The notes under the pieces: model-generated
What the model was told of the DNA's origin: nothing
The model's input: the letters and a program-made list of their open reading frames with translations, nothing else
The model's database searches: none
Program-made: the position numbers and the translations under genes
In this document: one piece after another, positions 45,047-56,056 of the stretch
Numbering within the stretch: the stretch's first letter is position 1
How the letters are laid out: every line of letters starts with the position of its first letter
Source of the DNA: Quisquiliibacterium transsilvanicum
Lineage (GTDB): Bacteria; Pseudomonadota; Gammaproteobacteria; Burkholderiales; Burkholderiaceae_E
Assembly (NCBI RefSeq): GCF_014202215.1
Contig: NZ_JACHGB010000001.1
Location: forward strand, 468,847-532,846
Length of the DNA: 64,000 nucleotides
Reading direction: 5' to 3'

Positions 45047-46591
45047 ATGAACGAAGTGAACCCCGAACTCACCGGCCCCGACTTTTGCAAGGGCGTACCT
45101 GGATCGGCACTGCGCGACGGTGTTCCGCTGCTGGGGCACGCCCAGGGCGAGCAGATGATCCTGGTTCGCCGCGGCGAGGCGTTCTTCGCAGTTGGCGCCG
45201 TGTGCACGCACTATGGCGGCCCGCTGGCCGAGGGCCTGGTGGAAGGCGACTGCGTGCGCTGCCCATGGCACCACGCGTCATTCAGCCTGCGCACCGGCCA
45301 GGCGACGCGCGCACCGGCGCTGAACGCGCTGACGTGCCGGCGCGTCGAGCAGCGCGCCGGCATGGTGTTCGTCGGCGACAGGATCGAGCGTGCCTCGGCA
45401 CCATCGGCGCGCGCACCGGGCGCGCCGGCGCATCCGGAGTCGATCGTCATTGTCGGCGGTGGCGCGGCAGGCAATGCCGCGGCCGAGATGCTGCGGCGAG
45501 AGCACTACGAAGGGCCGATCACGCTGCTCAGCGCGGACGACTCGCTGCCCTGCGATCGCCCCAACCTGTCCAAGAGCTATCTGGCCGGCACGGCGCCCGA
45601 GGACTGGATCCCGCTGCGTACGGCGGAGTTCTACCGCGAGCACCACATCGACCTGAAGTTGAACGCGCGAGTCATTGCGATCGACCCGCTGAAGCGCCGG
45701 GTGCAGCTGGAGAGCGGCAGCGGCCAGGACTACGGCGCGCTGCTGTTGGCCACCGGCGCCGACCCCGTGCGGCTCGACGTACCCGGTGCCGGCCTGCCCC
45801 ATGTGCACTATCTGCGCAGCTGGGCCGACAGCCGCGCGCTCGTCGCCTCGGCGGCGAAGGCGCGACGGGCAGTGGTGATCGGCGCCAGCTTCATCGGACT
45901 CGAGGTCGCCGCATCGCTGCGCGCACGCAAGGTCGAGGTGCATGTCGTGGGGCGCGAGAAGGTCCTGATGGAGCGCGTCCTGGGCACCGAGGTCGGCGCG
46001 TTCCTGCGCGGATTGCATGAAGAGCACGGCGTCGTCTTTCATCTGGGCGCGACCCCTGCGTCGATCGGCCCGAGCGCCGTGACGCTGGCCAGCGGGGAAT
46101 CGATCGACGCCGACCTGGTCGTCGTCGGCATCGGCGTGCAGCCCGCGCTCGGACTCGCCCGCCAGGCCGGGCTCGCGATCGATCGCGGCGTCAGCGTCGA
46201 CCGCTATCTGGCAACCAGCGTCGCCGGCATCTACGCAGCCGGCGACATCGCACGCTGGCCGGACCGGCTCGGTGGCGAGCCGATCCGCGTCGAGCATTGG
46301 GTCGTGGCCGGGCGCGCTGGTCAGACTGCGGCGCGCAACATGCTCGGTCAGCGCGAGCCCTTCGACATGGTGCCGTTCTTCTGGACCGAGCAGTACGACT
46401 TCAGCCTGGCGTATGTCGGGCACGCCGAGCGCTTCGACAGGGTCGAAATCGACGGCACGCTGGCGTCACGCGACTGCAAGCTCAGCTACAGCCGGGGCGG
46501 AAAGCGGCTGGCCGTTGCCGTCGTGCGCCGCGATCTCGAAGGCCTGCGCTGCGAAGTCGAGCTCGAGCGCGCAATCGCCTCGAGTGAGTGA
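45047..46591 (+). CDS. Rieske-FAD pyridine nucleotide-disulfide oxidoreductase (AIFM3-like)
   Basis: 514 aa from ATG 45047 (CTGGAGGATT upstream). The N-terminal Rieske domain has CTHYGGPL and CPWHHASF, the two Cys-His pairs of a 2Fe-2S cluster. Then comes a ferredoxin-reductase-type flavoprotein: IVIVGGGAAGNAAAEMLRRE (FAD), ALLLATGADPVRL, VVIGASFIGLEVAASL (NADH), and GIYAAGDIARWPD. The C-terminal dimer domain contains FFWTEQYDFSLAYVG. This fusion passes electrons from NADH through FAD to the Rieske cluster; the final acceptor is unknown. An open frame continues upstream through the GH15 remnant but carries no family text. Confidence 0.9.
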   Translation: MNEVNPELTGPDFCKGVPGSALRDGVPLLGHAQGEQMILVRRGEAFFAVGAVCTHYGGPLAEGLVEGDCVRCPWHHASFSLRTGQATRAPALNALTCRRVEQRAGMVFVGDRIERASAPSARAPGAPAHPESIVIVGGGAAGNAAAEMLRREHYEGPITLLSADDSLPCDRPNLSKSYLAGTAPEDWIPLRTAEFYREHHIDLKLNARVIAIDPLKRRVQLESGSGQDYGALLLATGADPVRLDVPGAGLPHVHYLRSWADSRALVASAAKARRAVVIGASFIGLEVAASLRARKVEVHVVGREKVLMERVLGTEVGAFLRGLHEEHGVVFHLGATPASIGPSAVTLASGESIDADLVVVGIGVQPALGLARQAGLAIDRGVSVDRYLATSVAGIYAAGDIARWPDRLGGEPIRVEHWVVAGRAGQTAARNMLGQREPFDMVPFFWTEQYDFSLAYVGHAERFDRVEIDGTLASRDCKLSYSRGGKRLAVAVVRRDLEGLRCEVELERAIASSE

Positions 46592-46632
46592 ACGATCCGC
46601 ATCAGGCCAATCCCTTTCTTCAGGAGCGGATC

Positions 46633-46839
46633 ATGGACGACACCCTCTATCCCGATGCAACGGTCGAGCTGCATCGCCAGCGCCAGGCGCTGGCGCCGGC
46701 TGCCGCCGCGGCATTCAAGGCCTTCGGAGAAGCCGTCTTCGCCGCCGAGATGCGTGCCGGGGGCGCCTATGCACACTCGAACCTGGCGCTCGACACCATG
46801 AACCAGGTGGCGGCGAGGAAGGGTGGCCCGGCTGCCTGA
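46633..46839 (+). pseudogene. Carboxymuconolactone decarboxylase family gene with the catalytic core deleted
   Basis: 68 codons with CAGGAG before ATG 46633. Residues 2-35 match the start of a CMD-family protein (YPDATVELHRQRQALAP, AAFKAFGEAVFA). The next residues, AEMRAGGAYAHSNLALD, belong to its C-terminal helix. The 45-50 residues that normally lie between, with the CxxC-x3-H redox site, are gone in frame. The family text on both sides is good, so this is a clean internal deletion. It lies 41 bases after the Rieske-FAD gene. Confidence 0.72.
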
Positions 46840-46880
46840 GCCGGGGCGTACTCCCACCACACCACTCCGGCCGAATCCCG

Positions 46881-47261
46881 ATGAGCACGCGCATCGCCAC
46901 CGACCAGGTCAGGCTCAAGCGCGCCTACGAGGCAGCTGAATCGAGCGACGGTCTGCGTGTGCTGGTCGATCGACTCTGGCCGCGCGGTGTCACCAGGGAA
47001 GATGCGGCGCTGGACCTGTGGCTGAAGGAGCTGGCGCCGAGCACAGGGTTGCGAAAGTGGTTCGGACACGACCCGGCGCGCTGGCCGGAGTTTCAGCGCC
47101 GCTATGGCGAGGAAGTGCTCGGGCACCCCGAAGCTTTCGAGCATCTGTGCGACCTGGCACGAACGCAGAGGGTCACGCTCGTCTTTTCCGCCAAGGACGA
47201 AGACCACAACGACGCGGTCGTCCTGCGCAGCCTGCTGCTGGGTGCAGGCAAGGCCGAATAG
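46881..47261 (+). CDS. DUF488 family protein
   Basis: 126 aa. The DUF488 hallmarks are present: LRVLVDRLWPRGVTREDAAL, LDLWLKELAPST, LRKWFGHDPARWPEFQRRY and VTLVFSAKDEDHNDAVVL. The function of this small soluble family is unknown; members often lie next to NO, hemerythrin or stress genes. The start has no strong ribosome site. The last 89 bases overlap the convergent membrane-protein gene at 47173. Confidence 0.9.
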   Translation: MSTRIATDQVRLKRAYEAAESSDGLRVLVDRLWPRGVTREDAALDLWLKELAPSTGLRKWFGHDPARWPEFQRRYGEEVLGHPEAFEHLCDLARTQRVTLVFSAKDEDHNDAVVLRSLLLGAGKAE

Positions 47262-47925
47262 CCGATATCGGTGCCGGAGTCTGTCGCGCCACTTCCCGCT
47301 CGTCGAGATCGGCACTGGCTGGCTGATCGCCAGCCTGGTGCGCCTGATCAAGCCCCGGCCGTCTATCGACAGTCATGGCCCGCCGAATCGCCATCGCGCC
47401 CAGGGCGATGGCCAGCAGCATCAGGCCAATTCCGGCGTGGCGCTGGTCGCCGTGCAGGTAGTTCACGCACAGCTGCTGCGGCGTGTCCAGGAACAGCATG
47501 CCGGCGGTGGCGGTCATCCAGGCGATGTTGCCGACCAGAAACAGCAGCACTTCGGGGTCGAGCCGGCGCCAGCTGTCGGCCAGCAGCCAGCCGGCAAGCC
47601 ACCAGCTGGCGACCTTGGCCGCGGCCACGCCCGGCGACATCAGCGAGAGGTCGAGCAGCGACGGCAACATCCAGCTGGCAGCCACCAGGCTGGTCAGGGT
47701 AGCGCCCGTCCAGCCGCGCCAGTCCAGCCAGTGCACGAAGGCGATCCGCGGCCCCAAGCGCTGCGCAGCCCAGCCGGCGGCGAACAGCAGCGGAAACTCC
47801 AGCAGCATGTGCAGCGACATGCGGCCTTCGATCGTGTGGCGCAGCGCCGGCCACAACAGCAGCAAAGGCAGCGCGGCGAGCAGTGCCCACGGCGCCGCCG
47901 GCGAAAACGCGGCGTTGCGCCTCAT
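47173..47925 (-). CDS. Multi-pass membrane protein, last gene of the oxidase operon
   Basis: 250 aa with about five or six helices (WALLAALPLLLLWPALRH, HMLLEFPLLFAAGWAAQ, VASWWLAGWLLAD, VLLFLVGNIAWMTATAGMLF, GIGLMLLAIALGAMAIRR). Several His residues lie near helix ends (HTIEGRMSLHML). Its ATG overlaps the SCO stop (ATGA), so it is translationally coupled to the assembly factor and may help build the oxidase; I do not recognise a named family. The 60 residues after the last helix are low-complexity and overlap the DUF488 gene, so the natural C-terminus may be less conserved. Confidence 0.72.
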   Translation of the reverse strand: MRRNAAFSPAAPWALLAALPLLLLWPALRHTIEGRMSLHMLLEFPLLFAAGWAAQRLGPRIAFVHWLDWRGWTGATLTSLVAASWMLPSLLDLSLMSPGVAAAKVASWWLAGWLLADSWRRLDPEVLLFLVGNIAWMTATAGMLFLDTPQQLCVNYLHGDQRHAGIGLMLLAIALGAMAIRRAMTVDRRPGLDQAHQAGDQPASADLDEREVARQTPAPISAIRPCLHPAAGCAGRPRRCGLRPWRKRRA

Positions 47926-48590
47926 CCTGCCGTCAGCTTGCGCGCTGCGGCCAGTGCACGCGGCCATTCGTCGAAGCCGAACAGCCCACGCAGCCGGCCA
48001 TTTCGATCGAGCAAATGGATGTCGCCGTTGTGCACGAAGCCGCCTGCACCGTCGGGTATGGCCACCACGCCCAGGCTGCGCAACAGCGCGCGCGAGTCGG
48101 CTTCGCCGTCCGGAACTGCAAAACGCCAATGCACTTCCTGCGCGCCCCACTGCGCGGCGGCGCGCTGCAGTTGCGGCACGCCGTCGTGCGCCAGGTCGAA
48201 CGACACCGACAGCAGTTGCACGCCGCGGTAAGCCGGGTCGTGCTGACCGCGAACGATCAGCTCGCGCTGCATCTGCTGGTACTCGCTGCCCAGCGCCCGG
48301 CACAAGCCCGGGCAGCGCGTGTAGATGAAGTCGACCAGGTAGGCCGACGGCACCGCGCTGTCCGCATGCCACGGGGCCGGTGCGACGCTGCCGTCCGAAT
48401 GGCGCAGCGTCACCACGGGTGCCCGCAGTTGCCCCTCGGCGACCTGCAACTGGCGGAGGCCTTCGAAGGTCCAGACATCGAAGCCGCTGGTCTGGCGCCA
48501 CGCACCCCAGATGAAGGCGACGCTGAGCGCCAGGCACAGCGCCGCGCTGCACCATCGCGACAAGGCTTCGGACGGGAGTGCCGAGCGCAT
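47922..48590 (-). CDS. SCO1/SenC family copper chaperone
   Basis: 222 aa. An N-terminal signal anchor (CSAALCLALSVAFIWGAW) is followed by a thioredoxin-fold domain with the copper motif CPGLC (Cys93 and Cys97) in FIYTRCPGLCRALGSEY, QLLSVSFDLAHDG, and the late His in FVHNGDIHLLDRNG. SCO proteins deliver copper to the oxidase, mainly the CuA site, and are also used for cbb3-type enzymes. The stop overlaps the next start; it begins 13 bases after the cytochrome c gene. Confidence 0.87.
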   Translation of the reverse strand: MRSALPSEALSRWCSAALCLALSVAFIWGAWRQTSGFDVWTFEGLRQLQVAEGQLRAPVVTLRHSDGSVAPAPWHADSAVPSAYLVDFIYTRCPGLCRALGSEYQQMQRELIVRGQHDPAYRGVQLLSVSFDLAHDGVPQLQRAAAQWGAQEVHWRFAVPDGEADSRALLRSLGVVAIPDGAGGFVHNGDIHLLDRNGRLRGLFGFDEWPRALAAARKLTAG

Positions 48591-48603
48591 GACGCCGCGT
48601 CTG

Positions 48604-49200
48604 CTACTTCAGCGCAGCCAGGCCGGCGTCACCGTCGTACGGCTCGACCTGCCCCTCGGTGTCCTTGCGCACCTGCGCCACGGAGTCGGCAGAGACCGCG
48701 CCGGCCTGGTTGCCCCAGGCGCCACGAACGTGCGTCAGCACGGCAGCGATCTCGGCGTCCTGCAGCTGGTCCTTGAAGGCCGGCATCGCTCCGTTGTAGG
48801 TCTTGCCGCTGACGGTCATCGAGTTCCTGACGCCATGCAGCACGATTGCCGTGAAGGTGCGTGCCTCTCCCGCCACCCATTCGGAGCCGGCCAGCGGCGG
48901 AAAGACTCCCGGCAAGCCCTGGCCGCTGGCCTGATGGCATGCCGCGCAGCGGGCAGTGAACACGGCAGCTCCATCCACTGCGCTGCCCGCGGCAGCTGGT
49001 GCCGGGCCTTGCAGGTCGGCCACGGCCCGGCTGTCGCCCCAGGTCGGCGCATTGCTCATCGTGGTGCGCACGATATAGACGACGCCGAAGGTGAACAGCA
49101 CCGCGGTGAGCAGGATCACGAACCACGGCATCGGGTTCGTGCCCTCCTCCGGCTCGGGGTTCTCGCGCTGCTGCTGGGTGTGGATTTCAGGCTCGCTCAT
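48604..49200 (-). CDS. Membrane-anchored cytochrome c (oxidase-associated)
   Basis: 198 aa. An N-terminal helix (PMPWFVILLTAVLFTFGVVY) anchors a single c-type domain with CAACH (85-89). A likely axial Met is in YNGAMPAFKD, and GLPGVFPPLAGSEW is typical of class I cytochromes. It replaces the diheme CcoP of standard cbb3 operons. The first codons overlap the stop of the ccoO-like gene (ATGA-type coupling). Confidence 0.87.
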   Translation of the reverse strand: MSEPEIHTQQQRENPEPEEGTNPMPWFVILLTAVLFTFGVVYIVRTTMSNAPTWGDSRAVADLQGPAPAAAGSAVDGAAVFTARCAACHQASGQGLPGVFPPLAGSEWVAGEARTFTAIVLHGVRNSMTVSGKTYNGAMPAFKDQLQDAEIAAVLTHVRGAWGNQAGAVSADSVAQVRKDTEGQVEPYDGDAGLAALK

Positions 49201-49808
49201 CGCGTTGCCCCTGAAGCGGCCGGATCGGCCGGCGCTGCCAGGACGGGAGTGCTCCGGTTCAGCGACTGCAGGTATCTGACGAGGTCCAGCGCCTCGGGCC
49301 GCGCCACCACCACCTGCCCGGCCGGCGCGGCGCTGGGCGGCAGCTCGAGCACGCGGTCTTCCTTGTCGGCCCTGGCCTTGCGCTCGAAAAGAAACGGAAA
49401 CGCCGGCATGGTGCTGCCGGGCACATAGGCGCGCGGCTGGTACAGGTGGCCCAGCTGCCAGTCTTCGCTGGGCTGTCGCACACCGATGTTCATCAGGTCG
49501 GGCCCGGTGCGGCTGGTGCCCAGCAGGTGCGGGTCGTCGTAGGCATAGTCGCCTGCCACGGTGGCACGGCCCCAGCCGCGCGCGAAGTCAGGCGCCATTT
49601 CCTTCGGGCGCGGCTGCTGCGAATGGCAATAGACGCAGCCGCTGGCAATGTAGACCTCGCGCCCGCGCAACTCGGCACTGGTGTAGGGCTTGAGCCCCGG
49701 TGATGGCTTCACGTCGTGCACCTGCAGGTACGGTATGACCACCAGCGCGCTGGTCGACAGCGCCAGCATGACCATCGCACCCGAGATCAGCTTGAGCTCG
49801 TTCTTCAC
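49197..49808 (-). CDS. ccoO: Cytochrome c oxidase subunit CcoO-like (monoheme cytochrome c)
   Basis: 203 aa. An N-terminal anchor (LISGAMVMLALSTSALVVI) is followed by CVYCH (58-62) in the FixO/CcoO context ASGCVYCHSQQPRP. Further family text is RGWGRATVAGDYAYDDPHLL, GTSRTGPDLMNIGVR and PGSTMPAFPFLF, which contains the Met ligand. The protein passes electrons to the CcoN-like subunit. The start and stop each overlap the neighbouring gene by 4 bases, so the operon is tightly coupled. Confidence 0.9.
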   Translation of the reverse strand: MKNELKLISGAMVMLALSTSALVVIPYLQVHDVKPSPGLKPYTSAELRGREVYIASGCVYCHSQQPRPKEMAPDFARGWGRATVAGDYAYDDPHLLGTSRTGPDLMNIGVRQPSEDWQLGHLYQPRAYVPGSTMPAFPFLFERKARADKEDRVLELPPSAAPAGQVVVARPEALDLVRYLQSLNRSTPVLAAPADPAASGATR

Positions 49809-51451
49809 GACACAAGCTCCCGGCTCGAGAAGCGCCGGAACAGCGCGGGCTTGTCACGCTGCGGTCCGAAGTTGGTGACCAGCAGGACGAAATGCAGCGC
49901 GAACACCAGATGGCCCAGCACCATGAACGCGCCGCCGATGCTGCGGCCCTGCAGGTACGGCAAGGTGACGGCAACCGAATCCATGAACGGCCTGGCGGCG
50001 TCGAGCATCGCTTCGCCCTGCAGCCAGCCGCCGATGCTCAGACTGATGAAGTAGGTCGCAAACCCCGTGCTGACCAGCCAGAAGTGCAGGCTGATCATCC
50101 ACGGGTAAGGCCACTCGCGCGCGGTCACGCGCGGCATCGTGAAGTACATCGCGCCGAAGAAGACGAAGCTGACGAAGCCGTACAAGCCCAGGTGCGCATG
50201 GGCCACCGTGTAGTGCGTGAAATGAGTGATGACGTTGACGCTGCGCAAGGCCTCCAGCGAACCCTGAATCGAACTGGCCGTGTACATCAGGCCGCCCACG
50301 CCGATGAAGCGAAGCGTCGGCGAATCGCGCAGCGCGCCCAGGTGGCCCTGCAGGGTCTGGTACTGGTTGACGGTGAAGGCCGCCACCGGAATGATCATCA
50401 TCATGCTCTGCACGATCGACAAGGTGATCATCCAATGCGGCACCGGCCCGCCGATCAGATGATGGCCGCCGACCTGGCCGTAGAAGAAGGCCAGCCCCCA
50501 GAAGCCGAGCAGCGAGAGGTTGTACGACTGGATCGGCCGCCCGATGATCTTGGGCAGAAAGTAGTACACCGAGGCCAGCGCCAGCGGTGTGTAGAACAGA
50601 CCCAGCACGTTGTGGCCGAACCACCAGTTCATCGTCGCCTGTTCGACACCGCGGTGCACGCCGGGCACCTTGGCGACGATGAACAGCACCGGTATCCAGA
50701 ACAGCGCGCACGCCATGTACCAGACCGACACGTACAGGTGGTCGACGCGGCGGTTGACCAGGGTGAAGACCAGCGGCAGTGCGATCAGCGCGCCGCCGAG
50801 CGCGAACAGGGTGCCGATCTGCCAGGGAATCTCCAGCCATTCGAGCCCGTCGCTGACGCCCGCGCCGATGCTGCCCAGGCCGGCGATCAGCGCAGCGTTC
50901 CACAGCACGCCGCCAGCAAACGCATAGCGCGCGCCGATCAGCGGCGTCTTCAGCAGGCGCGGAATGATGAACAGCGCCACTCCAAGCCCGGCCATCGGCG
51001 CCCAGCCATAGGCCACTGCGTTCAGGTGGATGGTGCGGATGCGCCCGAAAGTCAGCCAGGCCTGCTGCACCAGCCAGTCGGGCTCGTGCAGCTTGATCGA
51101 CGCGGTCAGGCCGGCGGCCGAGGCCACCAGCAGCCAGACGATGGCGCAGCAGAAGAAGAAGAACACCACCGGCCCGGTGGAGGCGTCGGCGCGCGCACGC
51201 TCGCGCAGTTCGTCGCTGTCGTGGTGGCCGGTGGCACCGCCCTGCGCAGCGTCGCGCGTGCGCTGCAGCGCACCGCGTCCGGCAGCGGTGGCTGCGGGCT
51301 CTTCGATGCGGCCGATTTCGCCCGGCGCGAAGATCACTTCGGCGCCCCTGCTGCTGCGGTCGAACAGGCCAGTGCGCTGCGACCAGATGAAGACCAGCAA
51401 CGCGACGAACGACAGCACGAAGGCCGACAGCAGGATGGCAACGGTGTTCAT
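49805..51451 (-). CDS. ccoN: C-family heme-copper oxidase subunit I (CcoN-like) with an extra N-terminal helix
   Basis: 548 aa from ATG 51451. Residues 1-60 are a single helix plus FDRSSRGAEVIFAPGEIGRI, which resembles the small maturation protein CcoS. The CcoN core follows: RTIHLNAVAYGW (heme ligand), MNWWFGHNVLGLFYTPLA (CuB region), VHRGVEQ, and FTHYTVAHAHLGLYGF (the heme/CuB histidines of helix X). It is the catalytic subunit of a cbb3-like oxidase, or of a related NO-active enzyme; I cannot decide from sequence alone. CcoQ and CcoP are absent. The gene begins six bases after the fdxA stop. Confidence 0.88.
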   Translation of the reverse strand: MNTVAILLSAFVLSFVALLVFIWSQRTGLFDRSSRGAEVIFAPGEIGRIEEPAATAAGRGALQRTRDAAQGGATGHHDSDELRERARADASTGPVVFFFFCCAIVWLLVASAAGLTASIKLHEPDWLVQQAWLTFGRIRTIHLNAVAYGWAPMAGLGVALFIIPRLLKTPLIGARYAFAGGVLWNAALIAGLGSIGAGVSDGLEWLEIPWQIGTLFALGGALIALPLVFTLVNRRVDHLYVSVWYMACALFWIPVLFIVAKVPGVHRGVEQATMNWWFGHNVLGLFYTPLALASVYYFLPKIIGRPIQSYNLSLLGFWGLAFFYGQVGGHHLIGGPVPHWMITLSIVQSMMMIIPVAAFTVNQYQTLQGHLGALRDSPTLRFIGVGGLMYTASSIQGSLEALRSVNVITHFTHYTVAHAHLGLYGFVSFVFFGAMYFTMPRVTAREWPYPWMISLHFWLVSTGFATYFISLSIGGWLQGEAMLDAARPFMDSVAVTLPYLQGRSIGGAFMVLGHLVFALHFVLLVTNFGPQRDKPALFRRFSSRELVS

Positions 51452-51456
51452 GGCAG

Positions 51457-51780
51457 TCAGCGCTCGAGCTCGGCACGTTTGTCGGTGACCTCGCGCCATG
51501 CTTCAGCGTCCGGCAAGGCCTCCTTGGTCCTGGTGATCGGCTTCCAGACGCGCGCCAGGTCGGCGTTCAGCGGCGTGTAATCCTGCTGATCCGCCGGCAC
51601 GTCCTCTTCGGCGTAGATGGCCGAGACCGGGCATTCGGGCACGCACACCGCACAGTCGATGCACTCGTCGGGGTCGATGACCAGGAAGTTCGGGCCCTCG
51701 CGAAATGCATCGACCGGGCACACGTCGACGCAGTCGGTGTACTTGCAGCGGATGCAGGCCTCGGTGACGACGAATGTCAT
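51457..51780 (-). CDS. fdxA: Seven-iron ferredoxin FdxA
   Basis: 107 aa. The pattern [18 protein letters not shown] carries the 3Fe-4S/4Fe-4S ligands, and [20 protein letters not shown] is the second cluster motif. [19 protein letters not shown] is the characteristic FdxA tail. It is a cytoplasmic electron carrier. Placement between DUF2249 and the oxidase subunit I gene is unusual for fdxA and suggests electron supply or a regulatory link to this operon (inference). Confidence 0.93.
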   Translation of the reverse strand: MTFVVTEACIRCKYTDCVDVCPVDAFREGPNFLVIDPDECIDCAVCVPECPVSAIYAEEDVPADQQDYTPLNADLARVWKPITRTKEALPDAEAWREVTDKRAELER

Positions 51781-51798
51781 GGACGCGGCACCGGTCGA

Positions 51799-52104
51799 TC
51801 AGCCACCACAGGCCCCGCCGGAGCAGCAGGAATCACCGGTGTCCGACGTCGGCCTGGCCCCGCTCTTGCCGATCCATACCCGCCAGGACGCGGGGCCGGT
51901 CTCGACATAGCGCCATTCGTACTGCCCGAACGACCGGTCCTCGAACTGCACGCGTAGCGGTTGCGGGTCATGGTCGTTGACCAGTTCCAGCGCCTGGCCG
52001 GGCCGCAGTGCATCGAAGTGGGAAAAGATCAGCGCATGGCGTTCGCCTGGCGCGATCCGGCGCAGGTCGATCGAGGTGGCCGGGGCAACGGGGGAGGTCG
52101 TCAT
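51799..52104 (-). CDS. DUF2249 domain protein with C-terminal Cys cluster
   Basis: 101 aa from ATG 52104, with AAGGAA upstream. The DUF2249 domain is clear: IDLRRIAPGERHALIFSHFD, LRPGQALELVNDHDPQPLR and GQYEWRYVETGPASWRVWIG. It ends in CCSGGACGG, a possible metal or persulfide site. DUF2249 proteins often accompany NO-responsive and denitrification genes. It is first in the minus-strand oxidase operon, divergent from the nsrR-type gene, with 210 bases between. Confidence 0.85.
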   Translation of the reverse strand: MTTSPVAPATSIDLRRIAPGERHALIFSHFDALRPGQALELVNDHDPQPLRVQFEDRSFGQYEWRYVETGPASWRVWIGKSGARPTSDTGDSCCSGGACGG

Positions 52105-52295
52105 GGAACAGTTCCTTCTGCGCGTGGAGGCAGGAAAGCGGGCGCACCTCGCGCACACGAGGTGGTGCGGCTCGCAGGGAGAGGTCGGGCATCGTGCGGC
52201 GGGCGTCGCATCGACGGCCAGGTCGCTGTGAATGTCTATAAGCGGCACGGCGAATGAATCTTAAATCGGCGCCAATCGTTAAGCCATATACTTGA

Positions 52296-52311
52296 TGCCT
52301 CTTTAGGGGCA
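52296..52311. promoter_or_regulatory. NsrR-like operator upstream of the Rrf2 gene
   Basis: TGCCTC-TTTA-GGGGCA is an imperfect dyad; read wider, GATGCCTCT pairs with AGGGGCATG (7 of 9). It resembles the GATGxATTT-type half-sites of NsrR and lies directly before the ATG at 52315, where binding would block its own transcription. CATATACT at 52285-52292 could be the -10 element. Confidence 0.5.
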
Positions 52312-52314
52312 TGC

Positions 52315-52830
52315 ATGCGTCTCGCCGAATACACCGACCTCACCTTGCGCGTGCTGATGTACTGCGCGGCTCGCCCGCAGCAGTTGGTGACCATCAGCGA
52401 ACTGGCAGAACGCCACGCGGTGTCCAGGAATCACCTGATGAAGATCGTCACCGATCTCGGTCGCCAAGGTGTGCTGGAGACCACACGCGGTCGCGGCGGC
52501 GGGCTTCGCCTGTTGAAGGATCCGGCCAGGATCCGGGTCGGTGACGTGGTGCGCGCGTCCGAGACCGACTTTCGCCTCGTCGAATGCTTCGACCCGGCCA
52601 CCGACCAGTGCACGCTGACCTCGTCCTGCCGCCTGAAGGGCTTGTTCAGTGCTGCGCTGGGGGCCTTCTTCAAGGAACTCGACAGCATGACGCTGGCCGA
52701 CATCGTCGAGCATGGGTCGTCTTTGGCTTCGGGACCTGCCATGTCGCTGCGTGGTCGCGCGGAGGGCGCCCCGGTGGCGCCGCCAAAGAGCCTTCGCACG
52801 TCCGCCAGAGCCGGGAAGTCCGATGCCTGA
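52315..52830 (+). CDS. nsrR: Rrf2 family regulator, NsrR type
   Basis: 171 aa. The Rrf2 winged helix is MRLAEYTDLTLRVLMYCA, ISELAERHAVSRNHLMKIV, and LETTRGRGGGLRLL. The three cysteines C91, C99 and C105 (CFDPATDQC then SSCRL) match the Fe-S ligand region of NsrR, with slightly wider spacing. NsrR senses NO through its cluster. The C-terminal 30 residues are unstructured. It is divergent from DUF2249, fdxA and the oxidase genes, which I infer to be its targets. Confidence 0.85.
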   Translation: MRLAEYTDLTLRVLMYCAARPQQLVTISELAERHAVSRNHLMKIVTDLGRQGVLETTRGRGGGLRLLKDPARIRVGDVVRASETDFRLVECFDPATDQCTLTSSCRLKGLFSAALGAFFKELDSMTLADIVEHGSSLASGPAMSLRGRAEGAPVAPPKSLRTSARAGKSDA

Positions 52831-52950
52831 CGAACCCGGTGCGCGTCAAGGAAGTTGTCGCCTGATTGACGCAGCCAGCCAGGGTGCATCCGAACCGGCC
52901 GCAGCGCTCGCCGCGACGACCTCGTCGCGCTCGGGGCTGAGCGTGACGAC

Positions 52951-55882
<2,932 letters not shown>

Positions 55883-56056
55883 TCATGGGTCGGCCGTGAC
55901 GCGCCAGATCATGTTGCCCACGTCGTCCGCTACCGGCAAACAGACGCGCCCACTCCTCTCGGCGCCTGACCGACCCGGTCGCCGGCAAGCTGCTGGGCGG
56001 TATGTGCAGCCCGGTGCTTTAGCTGGCGCGTCGCCACTGCGGCGGCTGGGAATCGA

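Noticed and set aside
43994-46591. 865-codon frame that would make a zwf/GH15/Rieske-FAD fusion
   Set aside because: Only its first few codons (zwf) and the last 514 (Rieske-FAD) have family text in this frame; the middle is GH15 out of frame. A good start with ribosome site is at 45047.
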